Of a DNA stretch of 51,176 nt, positions 8,702 through 19,210 are shown piece after piece. The notes beneath the pieces are model-generated. The model saw nothing but the letters and a program-made list of their open reading frames with translations. It searched no databases and was not told the DNA's origin. A program made the translations under genes and the position numbers. The stretch comes from Beijerinckiaceae bacterium (GTDB taxonomy: Bacteria; Pseudomonadota; Alphaproteobacteria; Rhizobiales; Beijerinckiaceae). The DNA is taken from positions 1 through 51,176 of the forward strand of contig CANJWR010000011.1 in the NCBI GenBank assembly GCA_947478455.1, read 5' to 3'. Each line of letters opens with the position of its first letter. The first letter of the stretch is position 1.

Positions 8702-9061
8702 ATGTCGATTGCAGAGTCAGACAGACGCCACAATATTCGACGATTGTTGAAGTCGCGCGGTCGCATTGAGCTCTTTGATCAGCTTTCGTCCTACGATTGC
8801 ACGGTGCTGGACATCAGCTCCACCGGAGCAAAGCTGGATGTCGAGAATGCGCCGCTTCTGCCGGATCATTTCATCATTTCAGTGCCGTCGAAGGGTGTGC
8901 GCAAACGCGCCACAGTTCAATGGCGCATGGGTTCGGAACTCGGCATCGACTTCTCGAACAGCGGCGATCTCGATCTGCTGAATCGCATTGCGGTGCTTGA
9001 GGAAGAGCTCAGGGTGATGCGCGACCAGATCGAATGGCTGATGAACGCCCGGACGATCTGA
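8702..9061 (+). CDS. PilZ domain protein (c-di-GMP receptor type)
   Basis: The 119-residue product is a single PilZ domain. It has the canonical binding residues: the RxxxR-like RRHNIRR near residues 8-14 and the DxSxxG motif as LDISSTGAKL. A C-terminal coiled segment (LLNRIAVLEEELRVMRDQIEWLM) is predicted to be a short helix for dimerisation. Such proteins bind cyclic di-GMP and adjust motility, polysaccharide synthesis or transcription. I start at MSIAESDRR rather than nine codons upstream, because PilZ proteins usually begin a few residues before the arginines. It is convergent with the small transglutaminase gene, six bases away. Confidence 0.88.
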   Translation: MSIAESDRRHNIRRLLKSRGRIELFDQLSSYDCTVLDISSTGAKLDVENAPLLPDHFIISVPSKGVRKRATVQWRMGSELGIDFSNSGDLDLLNRIAVLEEELRVMRDQIEWLMNARTI

Positions 9062-9067
9062 TCCGGC

Positions 9068-9949
9068 TCAGCCCTTTACGGGCGCAACGTCCACGCTGAC
9101 GGCGAGCTTTTGCCCGCCCGAGCCCAGAATGACGCCGTCGATGGGCGATACGTCCGCATAGTCCCGCCCGACCGCCAGCACGATATGATCGTTGCCGACA
9201 TGAAGGGCATTGGTCGGGTCGAGATCGTGCCAGCCGAATTCGTCGCCGCACCAGACAGAAACCCATGCGTGCGAGGCGTCTGCGCCTTCGAGGCGCGGCT
9301 TGCCGGGTGGCGGAATCGTGCGGATGTAGCCACTTACATAGGCTGCCGGAATTCCGATGCCGCGCAGGCCCGACACCATGATGTGGGCGAAATCCTGACA
9401 GACGCCACCGCGCCGCCGGAAGGCTTCCTCGACCGGCGTCGTAACGGCCGTGGCTTCCGGATCGTAGTCGAATTCCTTGCGGATGCGGACCATAAGGTCC
9501 GCTGCCGCTTCAAGGATCGGACGTCCTGCCGAAAAACTTGTGCGGGTGTAGTCCGTGATGCTCTCGATCATCGGCACGAGACGACTGCGATAGAGAAAAT
9601 GCGCGGGCGCATCGGGCGCGAGCGACTGCGAGCCTGCAGCCGCCTGTTTAACCTGCTCCCAATGGGGCGTTAGCGCCACATGGGGCGACGGCGGCCGCTC
9701 GACCTCGACACGCGACAGCGCCACGATGCGTAATTCTCGATGGGACGTTTCGACCGTCAGGGTTTCCACACGATTGCCGAAAAAATCTGTGCGAGACGAA
9801 CGTGCGGACGGCGGTGGCGTGACGTCGACGCCGCTGTCGAAGACGCGCTGGCCGTTGCCGTTGCGGGGCGCCAGACGCAAGGTGCAGCGCGCGAACGAGA
9901 CCGGCGTTTCATACCGATAGGTGGTGACGTGGCGAATATCGTAGATCAC
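9068..9949 (-). CDS. transglutaminase-like cysteine protease family protein
   Basis: The 293-residue product starts with the bacterial transglutaminase N-terminal beta domain (IRHVTTYRYETPVSFARCTLRL) and continues with the papain-like core. The catalytic triad is visible: Cys in RRGGVCQDFAHIMV, His in DASHAWVSVW, Asp in WHDLDPTNAL. The start is GTG at 9949, overlapping the ATP-grasp gene's TGA (GTGA), so it is the last gene of a coupled three-gene operon. In this conserved operon the transglutaminase-like proteins are thought to be peptidases, or to make or break isopeptide bonds formed by the ATP-grasp ligase. That role is inference from published genome-context work on amidoligases, not from this sequence. 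Confidence 0.9.
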   Translation of the reverse strand: MIYDIRHVTTYRYETPVSFARCTLRLAPRNGNGQRVFDSGVDVTPPPSARSSRTDFFGNRVETLTVETSHRELRIVALSRVEVERPPSPHVALTPHWEQVKQAAAGSQSLAPDAPAHFLYRSRLVPMIESITDYTRTSFSAGRPILEAAADLMVRIRKEFDYDPEATAVTTPVEEAFRRRGGVCQDFAHIMVSGLRGIGIPAAYVSGYIRTIPPPGKPRLEGADASHAWVSVWCGDEFGWHDLDPTNALHVGNDHIVLAVGRDYADVSPIDGVILGSGGQKLAVSVDVAPVKG

Positions 9950-12477
9950 GCGAGGTCCGTCAGCTTGTCGCCCCGCACCGCATGCGGCCCCTGGAGGAAG
10001 TAGCGCTCCGCAATGGCGTCCGCGAGGCCCATAAGGCGCTGCTCAACGCCGAGAATTTTGTTCGTGTCGAGTTGTTCGGCGTCTTCTGTCGAAAGATCGG
10101 ACAGGAGCTTGACGCTGAGACGCTTGGGCATTTCGAGCATGCCGTCTTCGCGCAACAAAGGCAGCGTCGCCAGATGCTCGTCGATGCGCTCGACCTGAAA
10201 ACCGACCGAACGCGGATTGAACGTGTCGAGCATCACCATGTCGCGCACAGGCGCGAGCGCCACGCCGATCAGGTAGCGCGACCGATAGGTGATCTGCGAG
10301 TCGATGAGATCGAGTACCACGTCGAGATTGTCGGCCGTCGCATCCTTGTCCGCAAAGTGACGCGCAAAGCGACAGGTGTTGATGCCGCGCTCGATGCGCC
10401 GGCCAATATCGAGAAAGCGCCAGCCCGCAACGCGATTGACGTTTTCCTGAATAAGCCCGGATAGAGCCGCCAGAACGCGAAGCGCCCTGTCGGCGCGATC
10501 GAAACATTCAGGTTCCGACAATATGGATTCCGGTTTCGATGTGAGACGCGCCTCAAGCCCGCTGACCAGCTGCCATGTATCGGTCGACAAACGTTCGCGA
10601 ATAACGGAAGCAGCCCGCATGGACGAACTGGCGAGCGAACTCGCAGAGCCATAATGTTCTGTCGAGCAAAGCGCGACGGTCGCAAGTTCCGCCGGCGAGG
10701 AGCCCACCAGATCGACCGATGCCGCACCCCACGAGGCGATCAGACGCTGCAGCCGCTCGATGGACTGACGCGCCGGCGATGCGCCGACATCGATATCGAC
10801 GACGCGGTTGCACAGGCAGCGCACGAGACGCAAAGTCGCCTCGACGCGTTCCAGATAGCGCCCGAGCCAGAACAGATTGTCGGCGGCGCGACTCGGCAGA
10901 TTGCCCAGCAGGCGACGGATTTTCACGCTGTCGCCTGTCGGAAGCAGCGAGGTCATTTCCACGGGCTTGTCGGACAGAACCCAGACGTCGGCGGATTTCA
11001 CCCCATCGCCCATGGAGACTGCGCGCGCATCCATTTCGTCCGAGATGCGGCAGAAGCCGCCCGGCATGACTTCCCAGCCCTTTTCGGTGGCCGCTGCATA
11101 GACGCGCAACACGAATGGGCGCGGCGCAAGTTTGCCATCGACCCATGCGGGCGTGGTGGAAAGCCTGACGACTTCCTGCCCGACGAAATCGATACCGCGC
11201 TCACCGATGGCGCGCACGAGCCGCGCGCGATCCGAGCCGTCGAGTTCGCTGCCGAGCAGGATGCGCTTGCCCGGAAAGCCCGGAATGGTTTCACCGAATG
11301 CGCCAGAGATGGCCATTTCGTCGAGACGTTCGAGCACGATTTCGCGCTCGGCCTTCTGTCCGCACCACCATGTGGCAATGTTGGGCAGACGCAGATCCTT
11401 CCCGAAGGCGCGGCGGTTGAGAGCCGGCAAGAAACCGAGCAGCGCCCGCGACTCGACAATGCCGGCCCCCGGCATGTTCGCCATCACCACGGCGCCGTTG
11501 CGAATAGCCTCGATCAGCCCCGGCACGCCAAGGCGCGAGGCGGCGTTCATTTCGAGCGGATCGCAATAATCGCCGTCGACACGACGCCAGATCACATCGG
11601 CGCGCTTCAGGCCCGCGATCGTGCGCACATGCACCTGCCCGTCGCGCACGACGAGATCGTCGCCCTCGACCAGCAGGAAGCCAAGATAGCGCGCCAGATA
11701 GGCCTGTTCGAAATAGGTCTCGCTATAAGGTCCGGGCGTCAGCAGGCAGATGCGCGGCTCAGCGCGCTCGGCCGAATGGGTCAGGCCGTCACGGTAGTGG
11801 CGGAAGAAGGGCGCGAGCCGCTCCACATTCATTTCGCGGTAGAGCGACGGAAAGGCGCGCGACAGGACCAGTCGGCTTTCGAGCGCATAGCCGGCGCCGG
11901 AGGGCGCCTGCGCCCGATCGTCCAGCACCCACCAGCGGCCATCGGGGCCGCGGCCGATGTCGGCTGCGTAAAGGTGCATCCACTTCCCGCCCGGCGGCTT
12001 GATGCCCCGCATGGGTGGCAGAAAGTCCTGCGAACCGGCGACAGCCGCCGCCGGCAGCGCGCCCTCGGCGATCAGCTTGCCGTCGCCGTAAACGTCGCCG
12101 AGCACATGCTCCATCAGGGCGGCGCGCTGGGCGACGCCTGCGGCGATGTGCTTCCATTCGTTTTCAGCGATCAGAAGCGGCAGATGGCTCAACGGCCATG
12201 TGCGCTCGTTCGTCTCGCCATACACGCGATAGGAAATGCCCATATCGTGGATGTGGCGATCTGCCGCCCCGAACCGACGGTTGATTTCGTCAGGCTCCTG
12301 ATGGGCCAGAGCCTCCAGAAAGCGCGTCCAGTGCGGACGGGGCGCGCCATCGGCGCCCATATACTCGTCGGGAATGCCACCCAGCGGCGCGTAGCCGGCG
12401 GTCCATTCGGCGACACGCTTTTCCGCGAGGGCGCGTTTGTTGACAGGACGCGTCGATTTCAAGCTTTCACCGGACAA
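9946..12477 (-). CDS. circularly permuted ATP-grasp / alpha-E fusion protein
   Basis: The 843-residue product fuses two parts usually adjacent as separate genes. Roughly residues 70-510 are a circularly permuted ATP-grasp amidoligase (DUF404/DUF407), with [37 protein letters not shown] and [14 protein letters not shown]. From about residue 530, [21 protein letters not shown] opens an alpha-helical alpha-E domain (DUF403). ATP-grasp ligases of this class are predicted to form peptide or amide bonds. The TTG start at 12477 has GGAG five bases upstream, and the gene overlaps the large transglutaminase gene by 11 bases. The fused arrangement implies a fixed 1:1 ratio of ligase and alpha-E. The product peptide is unknown. 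Confidence 0.9.
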   Translation of the reverse strand: MSGESLKSTRPVNKRALAEKRVAEWTAGYAPLGGIPDEYMGADGAPRPHWTRFLEALAHQEPDEINRRFGAADRHIHDMGISYRVYGETNERTWPLSHLPLLIAENEWKHIAAGVAQRAALMEHVLGDVYGDGKLIAEGALPAAAVAGSQDFLPPMRGIKPPGGKWMHLYAADIGRGPDGRWWVLDDRAQAPSGAGYALESRLVLSRAFPSLYREMNVERLAPFFRHYRDGLTHSAERAEPRICLLTPGPYSETYFEQAYLARYLGFLLVEGDDLVVRDGQVHVRTIAGLKRADVIWRRVDGDYCDPLEMNAASRLGVPGLIEAIRNGAVVMANMPGAGIVESRALLGFLPALNRRAFGKDLRLPNIATWWCGQKAEREIVLERLDEMAISGAFGETIPGFPGKRILLGSELDGSDRARLVRAIGERGIDFVGQEVVRLSTTPAWVDGKLAPRPFVLRVYAAATEKGWEVMPGGFCRISDEMDARAVSMGDGVKSADVWVLSDKPVEMTSLLPTGDSVKIRRLLGNLPSRAADNLFWLGRYLERVEATLRLVRCLCNRVVDIDVGASPARQSIERLQRLIASWGAASVDLVGSSPAELATVALCSTEHYGSASSLASSSMRAASVIRERLSTDTWQLVSGLEARLTSKPESILSEPECFDRADRALRVLAALSGLIQENVNRVAGWRFLDIGRRIERGINTCRFARHFADKDATADNLDVVLDLIDSQITYRSRYLIGVALAPVRDMVMLDTFNPRSVGFQVERIDEHLATLPLLREDGMLEMPKRLSVKLLSDLSTEDAEQLDTNKILGVEQRLMGLADAIAERYFLQGPHAVRGDKLTDLA

Positions 12478-15400
12478 TTGGTCTCCGCAGGTCGAGCGTC
12501 AGCGGGAACTCGCCGGCTGATTCTTCCGGCGGCGCGACGATCTGCCCGGGAGTATGCCCGTGATCCTGAAATCTTGCGAGCCTGCGGGCCTCTGCTTCGT
12601 AGGAATTCACCGGAAAGGTGTCGTAACTGCGTCCGCCAGGGTGGGCGACATGGTAAACGCAGCCGCCAAGAGACCTGCCGTTCCACAAATCCAGCAGATC
12701 GAAGGTCAGCGGCGCATGAACCGGGATCGTCGGGTGCATGCCGGAAGAAGGCTGCCACGCCTTGAAGCGAACGCCCGAGACGAACTCGCCCGATGAGCCC
12801 GTGGAGGTCAGCGGCATCCGGCGACCGTTGCAGACGATCGCGTGACGGCCCTGAACAAGTCCCTCCGCCTTGATCTGCAGACGTTCGACCGAAGAGTCCA
12901 CAAAACGAACGGTTCCGCCCGCCGCGCCTTCCTCGCCGAGCACATGCCAGGGCTCCAGCGCCTGCCGGACCTCGACGCGCACGCCGCCGTGTTCGACGCG
13001 ACCGCAGAGCGGAAAACGAAATTCGCGCTGGGCCTCGAACCAGACCGGATCAAACGCATAGCCGGCGTGGCGCAGATCATCGAGCACGCCGAGAAAATCC
13101 TGCCAGACGAAATGCGGCAGCATAAAGCGGTCATGCAATGCAGTTCCCCAGCGCACGAGGGAGCCGCGCTGCGGTTCGCGCCAGAACATCGAGATGAGTG
13201 CGCGCAACAGCAATTGCTGCGCGAGGCTCATACGCGGATCGGGCGGCATTTCGAACGAACGAAACTCCACGAGGCCCAGTCGCCCGGTGGAAGAATCCGG
13301 CGAATACAGCTTGTCGACGCAGATTTCGGCCCGATGAGTGTTGCCTGAAACATCCACCAGCAGGTTGCGGTAGAGCCGGTCCACCAGCCAGAGCGGGAAG
13401 CCTGTTTCGCCTGCACCGGGCGTATTGGCCATGGCGATTTCGAGTTCATAGAGCGAGTCGTGGCGCGCCTCGTCCACACGCGGCGCCTGACTGGTCGGGC
13501 CGATGAAAAGCCCCGAGAACAGAAATGACAGCGAAGGATGACGCTGCCAGTAGAGCACCAGACTCTTCAGCAGATCGGGTCGGCGAAGGAAGGGCGAATC
13601 CTGCGGCGTCGCGCCGCCGACCACAACGTGGTTGCCGCCGCCGGTGCCGGTGTGGCGCCCGTCGGTCATGTACTTGTCGGTTCCCAGACGGCACGCGCGG
13701 GCGTCTTCGTAGAGACCCGTGGTGGTCTCCACGGCCTGTCTCCAGCTTGCGGCGGGATGCACGTTCACCTCGATCACGCCCGGATCGGGCGTGACCTTGA
13801 TGACGTCGATGCGTGGATCGGGCGGCGGCGGGTAGCCCTCGATATGAACCGGCAGGCCGGTCTTTTCAGCCGAGACTTCGAGCGCCGCTATCAGTTCGAG
13901 ATAGTCTTCCAGCTTCTCGACCGGCGGCATGAACACGCATAGCACGCCGTCGCGCGGCTCGACCGAAAGCGCCGTGCGCACGACGCCTTCGACCGCTTGC
14001 TGGCCCGCCACGCCCTGACGGGGCTGGTTGTCGAAAGCATCGGGCGCGTAGATCTGGCGCAACATGTGAGGCGCAGGCAAATCCTCACGCTCTTCCAACG
14101 GGTCCTGCGCATGAATGAACGGATAGCTCGACGGCGAGACCCACGGCAGCGAGTTGATCGGCAACCGGAAGCCGACCGGCGAGTCGCCCGGCAACAGGAA
14201 CAGCTTGCCACGACGCAGCGGCCAGCGTTCGCTCTTCCAGCGTGGCTCGGCCTGCGCATTCCAGCGCTGGATCGGCAAGACATAGCCGGTGGGCTTTGTC
14301 AGGCCGCGTTCAAAGGTGCGAACCATTCGGGCGCGTTCTTCGGGGTCTTCGATCTTGGGGTTGGACGGATCGACATTGGCCGGAAGGTCGCCTTCCTTGA
14401 CCATCCAGTGCGCCACATCCTCATAGGCTGGCACAACGTAGCCGGAGCCTATGCCCAAACGGTCGGCCAGATCGTGGACGAAGTTCTGCGCGTCCGCGAC
14501 GGTCTGGTCGCGTGGCCCAACTTCGGCGGCAATGAGGTTCGGATCGGTCCAGATCGGCTGGCCGTCCTTCCGCCAGTAGAGTGCGAAAGCCCAGCGTGGC
14601 AGGCTTTCGCCCGGATACCATTTACCCTGCCCGTAGTGGAGAAATCCGCCCGGCGCAAAACGCTTTCGCAGGCGGCGGATGAGATCGTCCGCCCTGCCCC
14701 GCTTGGTGGGACCGACTGCGGCGGTGTTCCATTCGGCGGATTCGAAATCGTCGACCGACACAAAGGTCGGCTCGCCGCCCATGGTGAGGCGGATGTCCTG
14801 TGCGGCAATATCCTTGTCGACCGCCTCGCCCAGCGCATCGAGCTTCTCCCACGCGTCATCCGGGAAAGGCCGCGTAACGCGGGGCGCTTCACGAATGCGC
14901 GTCACCTTCATGTCGAAGGCGAACTCAACCTGAGCGGGCTCCACCAGTCCGGTGATGGGAGCCGCGGAGCGGTAATGCGGCGTGGCGCAGACAGGCAGAT
15001 GGCCCTCACCGCAGAACAGTCCGGACGTGGCGTCCATGCCGATCCAGCCAGCACCCGGCAGATAGACTTCGGCCCAGGCGTGAAGGTCGGTGAAATCGTG
15101 ATCGGTGCCCTTCGGACCCTCGATGGGATCAACGTCGGCCTTCAGCTGAATGAGATAGCCGGATACGAAACGCGCTGCGAGGCCGAGCCGCCGCAACACC
15201 TGAACCAGCAGCCATGCGGAATCGCGGCAGGAGCCCGAGGCAAGCGCCAGCGTATCTTCCGGCTCCTGTACGCCCGGCTCCATGCGGATAACGTAGCGAA
15301 TGTCGCGTTGCAGACGGGCGTTCAGCGCAACAAGGAAATCGATGCTGCGCATCTTTTCCTTCGCCAGTTCGTCGACAAAACGCTTCAGCAAGGGACCAGC

Positions 15401-15766
15401 GGGTTCCGGCTCAAGATAGGCGGCGAGTTCGGTGCTGTGCTCATGGGTGTAGTCGAACGGAAACTCTTCCGCATAGGGCTCGATGAAAAAATCGAACGGG
15501 TTGACGACCGCCATATCGGCGACCAGATCGACCTCTATGCGAAACTGCGTGGCCTTTTCGGGGAATACGAATCTTGCGAGCCAGTTTCCGTGCGCGTCCT
15601 GCTGCCAGTTCACGAAATGCTGCTCGGGCAGTACTTTCAGCGAATAACTCTGGACCTTCGTCCGACAATGCGGCGCAGGCCGCAGCCGGATAACCTGCGG
15701 ACCAAGCGCGACCGGACGATCGTACTTGTAGTCGGTGAGATGATGGAGCGCGACGAGAATGGACAA
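12467..15766 (-). CDS. large transglutaminase-DUF2126 protein
   Basis: The product is about 1099 residues. It begins with a bacterial transglutaminase N-terminal domain ([20 protein letters not shown]). A transglutaminase core follows, with Cys in [17 protein letters not shown] and His/Asp in [12 protein letters not shown] and WIGMDATSG. The C-terminal two thirds are DUF2126, including [15 protein letters not shown] and [18 protein letters not shown] place the start at TTG 15766 because family members begin directly at SI-x-ALHH. An ATG at 15802 would add twelve residues. It is the first gene of the operon. DUF2126 resembles a glutamine-synthetase-fold amidoligase, so protein and operon may both make and edit peptides; that is inferred. 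Confidence 0.9.
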   Translation of the reverse strand: MSILVALHHLTDYKYDRPVALGPQVIRLRPAPHCRTKVQSYSLKVLPEQHFVNWQQDAHGNWLARFVFPEKATQFRIEVDLVADMAVVNPFDFFIEPYAEEFPFDYTHEHSTELAAYLEPEPAGPLLKRFVDELAKEKMRSIDFLVALNARLQRDIRYVIRMEPGVQEPEDTLALASGSCRDSAWLLVQVLRRLGLAARFVSGYLIQLKADVDPIEGPKGTDHDFTDLHAWAEVYLPGAGWIGMDATSGLFCGEGHLPVCATPHYRSAAPITGLVEPAQVEFAFDMKVTRIREAPRVTRPFPDDAWEKLDALGEAVDKDIAAQDIRLTMGGEPTFVSVDDFESAEWNTAAVGPTKRGRADDLIRRLRKRFAPGGFLHYGQGKWYPGESLPRWAFALYWRKDGQPIWTDPNLIAAEVGPRDQTVADAQNFVHDLADRLGIGSGYVVPAYEDVAHWMVKEGDLPANVDPSNPKIEDPEERARMVRTFERGLTKPTGYVLPIQRWNAQAEPRWKSERWPLRRGKLFLLPGDSPVGFRLPINSLPWVSPSSYPFIHAQDPLEEREDLPAPHMLRQIYAPDAFDNQPRQGVAGQQAVEGVVRTALSVEPRDGVLCVFMPPVEKLEDYLELIAALEVSAEKTGLPVHIEGYPPPPDPRIDVIKVTPDPGVIEVNVHPAASWRQAVETTTGLYEDARACRLGTDKYMTDGRHTGTGGGNHVVVGGATPQDSPFLRRPDLLKSLVLYWQRHPSLSFLFSGLFIGPTSQAPRVDEARHDSLYELEIAMANTPGAGETGFPLWLVDRLYRNLLVDVSGNTHRAEICVDKLYSPDSSTGRLGLVEFRSFEMPPDPRMSLAQQLLLRALISMFWREPQRGSLVRWGTALHDRFMLPHFVWQDFLGVLDDLRHAGYAFDPVWFEAQREFRFPLCGRVEHGGVRVEVRQALEPWHVLGEEGAAGGTVRFVDSSVERLQIKAEGLVQGRHAIVCNGRRMPLTSTGSSGEFVSGVRFKAWQPSSGMHPTIPVHAPLTFDLLDLWNGRSLGGCVYHVAHPGGRSYDTFPVNSYEAEARRLARFQDHGHTPGQIVAPPEESAGEFPLTLDLRRPIVR

Positions 15767-15970
15767 AGTTTTGATCCCCGGGCTTTCCTTTGCAGGAAAC
15801 ATGCCCCAGCAGGTTTTCGCGCTGCACCAGCGCCCATGTCAAACAATGATGCAAGCTATTCGACGAATTGCCTGACGTTCGGGCGACTCGTACCCATTTT
15901 GCCTACAATTAAGGCTTCCCTGCCTTACCGTTGAGCTTTCCAGCCCGACACCTTCGACCCGGAGAATCGC

Positions 15971-17230
15971 ATGAGCATTTACACCGGCCCCGTATTCGAG
16001 ATGGCCTGCGAACAGTTCGAGACCATTGCGGACCATCTGTCGATCCCGAAAGACGAACGGCAGCATCTCATCATGCCGAAACGCTCCGTCACCGTGTCGT
16101 GTCCGGTTGCGATGGACAATGGCGAGGTCGCGGTCTTTCAGGGCTACCGGGTGCAGCATCATCTGACGCTGGGTCCCACCAAGGGCGGCACACGCTTCTC
16201 GGCAGATCTCGACATCGGAGAGGTCGCGGCGCTCGCCATATGGATGAGCTGGAAATGTTCGCTTGTCGGCCTGCCCTATGGCGGCGCTAAAGGCGGCGTG
16301 ACGGTCGATCCCTACAAACTTTCGAAGCGGGAACTCGAAGGTGTGGCGCGCCGCTACATGCAGGAAATGATCCCGTTTGTCGGCCCGCGCACCGATGTGA
16401 TGGCGCCCGATATGGGCACGAACGAACAGGTGATGGCGTGGTTCATGGACACCTATTCGATGTATCAGGGAAACACCGTGCCGGAGATCGTTACCGGCAA
16501 ACCGGTTGCGCTTGGGGGCACTGAAGGACGCCGCGAGGCGACGGGACGCGGCGTCGCGTTTGTGGCGGCGCGCGCCATGGAACATCTGGCGATCAACCCG
16601 CATGACGCAACGGCGATCATTCAGGGTTTCGGCAATGTCGGGTCTAATACGGCGCTTGAGCTTGCGGCGCGCGGCGTCAAAATCATCGGAGTCTGCGATC
16701 ATACGGCGGCCTATTATGATCGCGCAGGCTTCGATCCTCATGTGCTGACGCGTCATGTGACCGCGCAAGGAACCTTGAAGGACTTTTCATCGCAGAGCCG
16801 CATCGATCCTTCAGAACTGCTCCTGCAGACCTGCGATATTCTCGTGCCGGCTGCGGTCGAGCGCGTCATTACCGGGCAGAACGCCGGACAACTGAAATGC
16901 CGCATTCTTGCCGAAGCCGCGAATGGACCGACGACGCCGGATGCTGATGCTATTCTCAATCAACGCACCAACGAAATGCTCATCCTGCCCGACATTCTGT
17001 GCAATGCGGGCGGTGTGATCGTCAGCTATTTCGAATGGGTACAGGATTTGCAGCAATATTTCTGGGGCGAGAAGGAAGTCACCGAAAAGATGACCTCCAT
17101 TCTCGACCGTGCCTTCCAGCAGGTTCTGGCGCGCACTATTCGCGATAAAATACCCATGCGCACAGCCGCAACTGCTATCGGCGTCGAGCGCGTGAGGTTG
17201 GCCAAGCAACAGCGCGGCCTGTTTCCCTAG
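15971..17230 (+). CDS. gdhA: Glu/Leu/Phe/Val dehydrogenase (glutamate dehydrogenase)
   Basis: The 419-residue product has the size of hexameric glutamate dehydrogenases. N-terminal substrate domain: LGPTKGGTRFSADLD and the catalytic-lysine motif GLPYGGAKGGVTVDP. C-terminal Rossmann domain: IIQGFGNVGSNTALELAARG for NAD(P), and a closing TAAAIGVERV-like segment (RTAATAIGVERVRLA). It would interconvert glutamate with 2-oxoglutarate and ammonium in the cytosol. Leucine or phenylalanine specificity is less likely from the K-G-G-T-R-F context but not excluded. CGGAG lies seven bases before the ATG. Its promoter region is shared with the divergent transglutaminase operon. Glutamate supply next to a predicted amidoligase operon is suggestive only. 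Confidence 0.88.
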   Translation: MSIYTGPVFEMACEQFETIADHLSIPKDERQHLIMPKRSVTVSCPVAMDNGEVAVFQGYRVQHHLTLGPTKGGTRFSADLDIGEVAALAIWMSWKCSLVGLPYGGAKGGVTVDPYKLSKRELEGVARRYMQEMIPFVGPRTDVMAPDMGTNEQVMAWFMDTYSMYQGNTVPEIVTGKPVALGGTEGRREATGRGVAFVAARAMEHLAINPHDATAIIQGFGNVGSNTALELAARGVKIIGVCDHTAAYYDRAGFDPHVLTRHVTAQGTLKDFSSQSRIDPSELLLQTCDILVPAAVERVITGQNAGQLKCRILAEAANGPTTPDADAILNQRTNEMLILPDILCNAGGVIVSYFEWVQDLQQYFWGEKEVTEKMTSILDRAFQQVLARTIRDKIPMRTAATAIGVERVRLAKQQRGLFP

Positions 17231-17232
17231 GA

Positions 17233-17619
17233 TCAGGCAGCCGCGAGTGCGCGCTGCAAGCGCGCACTGACATCGTCCGCCAGGTTCGTAAGCGCAGGAT
17301 TGCCGATTGCGTTCATGGCCTCCGATGGGTTGATCGCGGCTATTTCAACCATGCCGCTATCGGTTTCGCGCACAATGACATTGCAAGGCAGCATCACACC
17401 AATTGATGGCTCCGCCATCAACGCCTTGTGGGCAATTGGCGGATTGCAGGCGCCCAGAATGCGATAGCGCGGCATATCGACGCCCAGTTTCGCCTTGAGC
17501 GTCGATTGAATGTCGATCTCGGTCAGGATTCCGAATCCCTCCTGCTTCAATGTTTCAGTGACGCGCAGAATTGCTTCGTCAAAGGAACCGGCGAAGACCT
17601 TGCTGATTTTGAAGCTCAC
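17233..17619 (-). CDS. DUF302 domain protein
   Basis: The 128-residue product has the DUF302 pattern: a FDEAILRVTETLKQEGFGILTEIDIQ opening, ILGACNPPIAHKAL in the centre and GVMLPCNVIVRE. I choose the GTG at 17619 because GAGGAG lies seven bases upstream; an ATG 24 codons earlier lacks such a site. DUF302 proteins are small alpha/beta proteins whose role is not settled. They often occur near sulfur, copper or redox genes, and the sulfide block begins about 2 kb away. The two central cysteines (ACNPP and LPCN) are conserved in the family. It is convergent with gdhA with a 2-base gap. Confidence 0.88.
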   Translation of the reverse strand: MSFKISKVFAGSFDEAILRVTETLKQEGFGILTEIDIQSTLKAKLGVDMPRYRILGACNPPIAHKALMAEPSIGVMLPCNVIVRETDSGMVEIAAINPSEAMNAIGNPALTNLADDVSARLQRALAAA

Positions 17620-17831
17620 GAAACACTCCTCTGATGACTCAATACATATATGGGCATCCGGAAATATTTTCACACTCAAAATGCAACGCAATTATCAAAC
17701 GTCCATGAGTATTTCCCAAGCCTATCGACGGCCCGATCCCGCACTAGGGTCAAGCTGCGAAAAGTCGCTGACGGCTTCATCCGCGATCAGCGGACCGGAC
17801 AATGACGAACGCAATGTGAAAGGACTCTATT

Positions 17832-18176
17832 ATGCTGCTCAAAGCCATTCTCGGCATTTCCGCCATCTCGATTGCTTCCGGCGCTATTGCACAGACACAA
17901 ACAAAGAAAAAGGTTCGCATCGAAAAACCGGCCTATGCTCAGACTGAATCCGATACGCTCACAATGACCTGCGCCCAGATTGGAACCCTCATCAAGTCGA
18001 AACCGCAGGGTATCGTCCTGAAGACAGGCGCGAATCGTTGGGACAAGTATGTCCACGACGCCGAAGCTTGCGGCCCGGTCGAACACAATCTGACACCGGC
18101 ATTTGTTCGCACCAAGGACAATATGTCATGCCACATCGGCTTCACGTGCGAAGATACGATGGACGCTGGCGACTAG
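17832..18176 (+). CDS. small exported four-cysteine protein, unknown function
   Basis: The 114-residue product has a typical Sec signal peptide (MLLKAILGISAISIASGAIAQ) with AAAGGA-like spacing before the ATG (GAAAGGAC). The mature part holds four cysteines in MTCAQIG, AEACGPV, NMSCHIG and FTCEDT. They could form two disulfides in the periplasm. I do not recognise a named family; similar small cysteine proteins are common in Hyphomicrobiales. The gene stands alone, with about 210 bases upstream and 270 bases before the next gene. Confidence 0.7.
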   Translation: MLLKAILGISAISIASGAIAQTQTKKKVRIEKPAYAQTESDTLTMTCAQIGTLIKSKPQGIVLKTGANRWDKYVHDAEACGPVEHNLTPAFVRTKDNMSCHIGFTCEDTMDAGD

Positions 18177-18378
18177 TCGCTTTCTGACGCCGCAGGAGTG
18201 GCCTGTAACATGGCCTCTCCACGTCTCTACCAAAAGGCCCGACGCGATGAGCTTGCTACAACGATTCTCGATACGTCGCGCTCGCCAGAAGGTGTGATAA
18301 GCTGGGGAACTTTTAATTTCGACAAACCGGAGCGCTCAAGACCCGGACATTTGACGCAGATCAATGGACATTTTTTAT

Positions 18379-18396
18379 TATTAGACCATTCTAATA
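18379..18396. promoter_or_regulatory. AT-rich inverted repeat upstream of exported helical protein
   Basis: TATTAGA and TCTAATA form a perfect 7-base inverted repeat separated by CCAT, in an AT-rich stretch about 55 bases before the ATG at 18448. It resembles the rhizobial iron control element bound by Irr (TTTAGAA-N3-TTCTAAA), but the half-site spacing is one base shorter. It may be an operator; the identity of the regulator is a guess. Confidence 0.35.
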
Positions 18397-18447
18397 TAAA
18401 TCGATTGGCCATATTTTTCAATGGTCAGGATGAATCGGGAGACATAC

Positions 18448-19167
18448 ATGACTCGGAAGTCGCTTTTCCTCGCAACTGCCTTGGGCGCTTCGCTTTTTTC
18501 GACCATAGTCTGGGCCGGGCCTTTCAACGATTTCGAGACGCAGGTTCGCGCAGCCTATGCGGACTATCGCGGCGCACTGTTCCAGACGAACAAGAACGAC
18601 AAGCCTGCAACGGAAGCTGCATTGTCGGCGCTTACGGCGAAATGGGCGGCGCTGGCGTCGAAATGGTCCAGACAAGCTCCTCCGCAATATGTCGACGATC
18701 CAGCCTTCCCGCAGTCGTTGGCGAATGTCGGAACAATCATCAATAACGCCACGACCGAAGCCACAAAAGGCGAATTGGCAAAGGCGCATGAAGTTCTGGA
18801 AGGCATCCGCGACGAACTCGGAAAGTTGCGCGAACGTAATGGCGTAATTGTCTTCTCGGATCGCATGAACGCCTATCACGCCAAAATGGAAGACGTTCTG
18901 GGGCGCGACTACTCAGGCTTTGACGCCAAGGGAATGGGCCTGTTGCGCGAAGATGCTGCAGTGCTGGCCTATCTGTATGCAGATATTGCCGCAAAGCCGC
19001 CGACGGACGCCAACGGTAAACCAGACTTCGCACAGGCGCTCGGCGCAATGAAGAACACTGTCGACGCCCTGGTCTCAGCAAGTCGCGGAAGCGACGCTGC
19101 AGCTGCGAAAAAGGCCGTGGACAGCCTGAAAGGCCCCTACTCGATGCTGTTCCTGAAGTTCGGCTGA
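18448..19167 (+). CDS. exported all-helical protein, unknown function
   Basis: The 239-residue product has a signal peptide (MTRKSLFLATALGASLFSTIVWA) and a mature part predicted to be nearly all helix with regular heptad-like spacing. It lacks any CXXCH heme site, so it is not a cytochrome c' although the helical layout is reminiscent. Segments such as PFNDFETQVRAAYADYR and ELAKAHEVLEGIRDELGKL suggest a four-helix bundle. The start at 18448 is chosen because GGGAG lies eight bases upstream and the signal peptide begins there. It is followed at 43 bases by a gene for another exported protein on the same strand. I do not recognise the family with confidence. Confidence 0.7.
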   Translation: MTRKSLFLATALGASLFSTIVWAGPFNDFETQVRAAYADYRGALFQTNKNDKPATEAALSALTAKWAALASKWSRQAPPQYVDDPAFPQSLANVGTIINNATTEATKGELAKAHEVLEGIRDELGKLRERNGVIVFSDRMNAYHAKMEDVLGRDYSGFDAKGMGLLREDAAVLAYLYADIAAKPPTDANGKPDFAQALGAMKNTVDALVSASRGSDAAAAKKAVDSLKGPYSMLFLKFG

Positions 19168-19210
19168 TCGACAGAGTTTGAACTTCTGAAACGTTGTACA
19201 GGAGAACATG

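Noticed and set aside
10654-15934. Very long open frames on the plus strand opposite the ATP-grasp and large transglutaminase genes (about 700 and 645 codons)
   Set aside because: They are antisense to genes with clear domains, are rich in Arg, Ala and His as expected for shadow frames of GC-rich genes, and show no family motif.
15839-16768. 309-codon minus-strand frame opposite glutamate dehydrogenase
   Set aside because: It overlaps a clear dehydrogenase gene on the other strand and shows no motif.
18198-18746. 182-codon plus-strand frame overlapping the start of the helical exported protein
   Set aside because: The other frame has a good signal peptide and ribosome binding site; this one changes character along its length and has neither.
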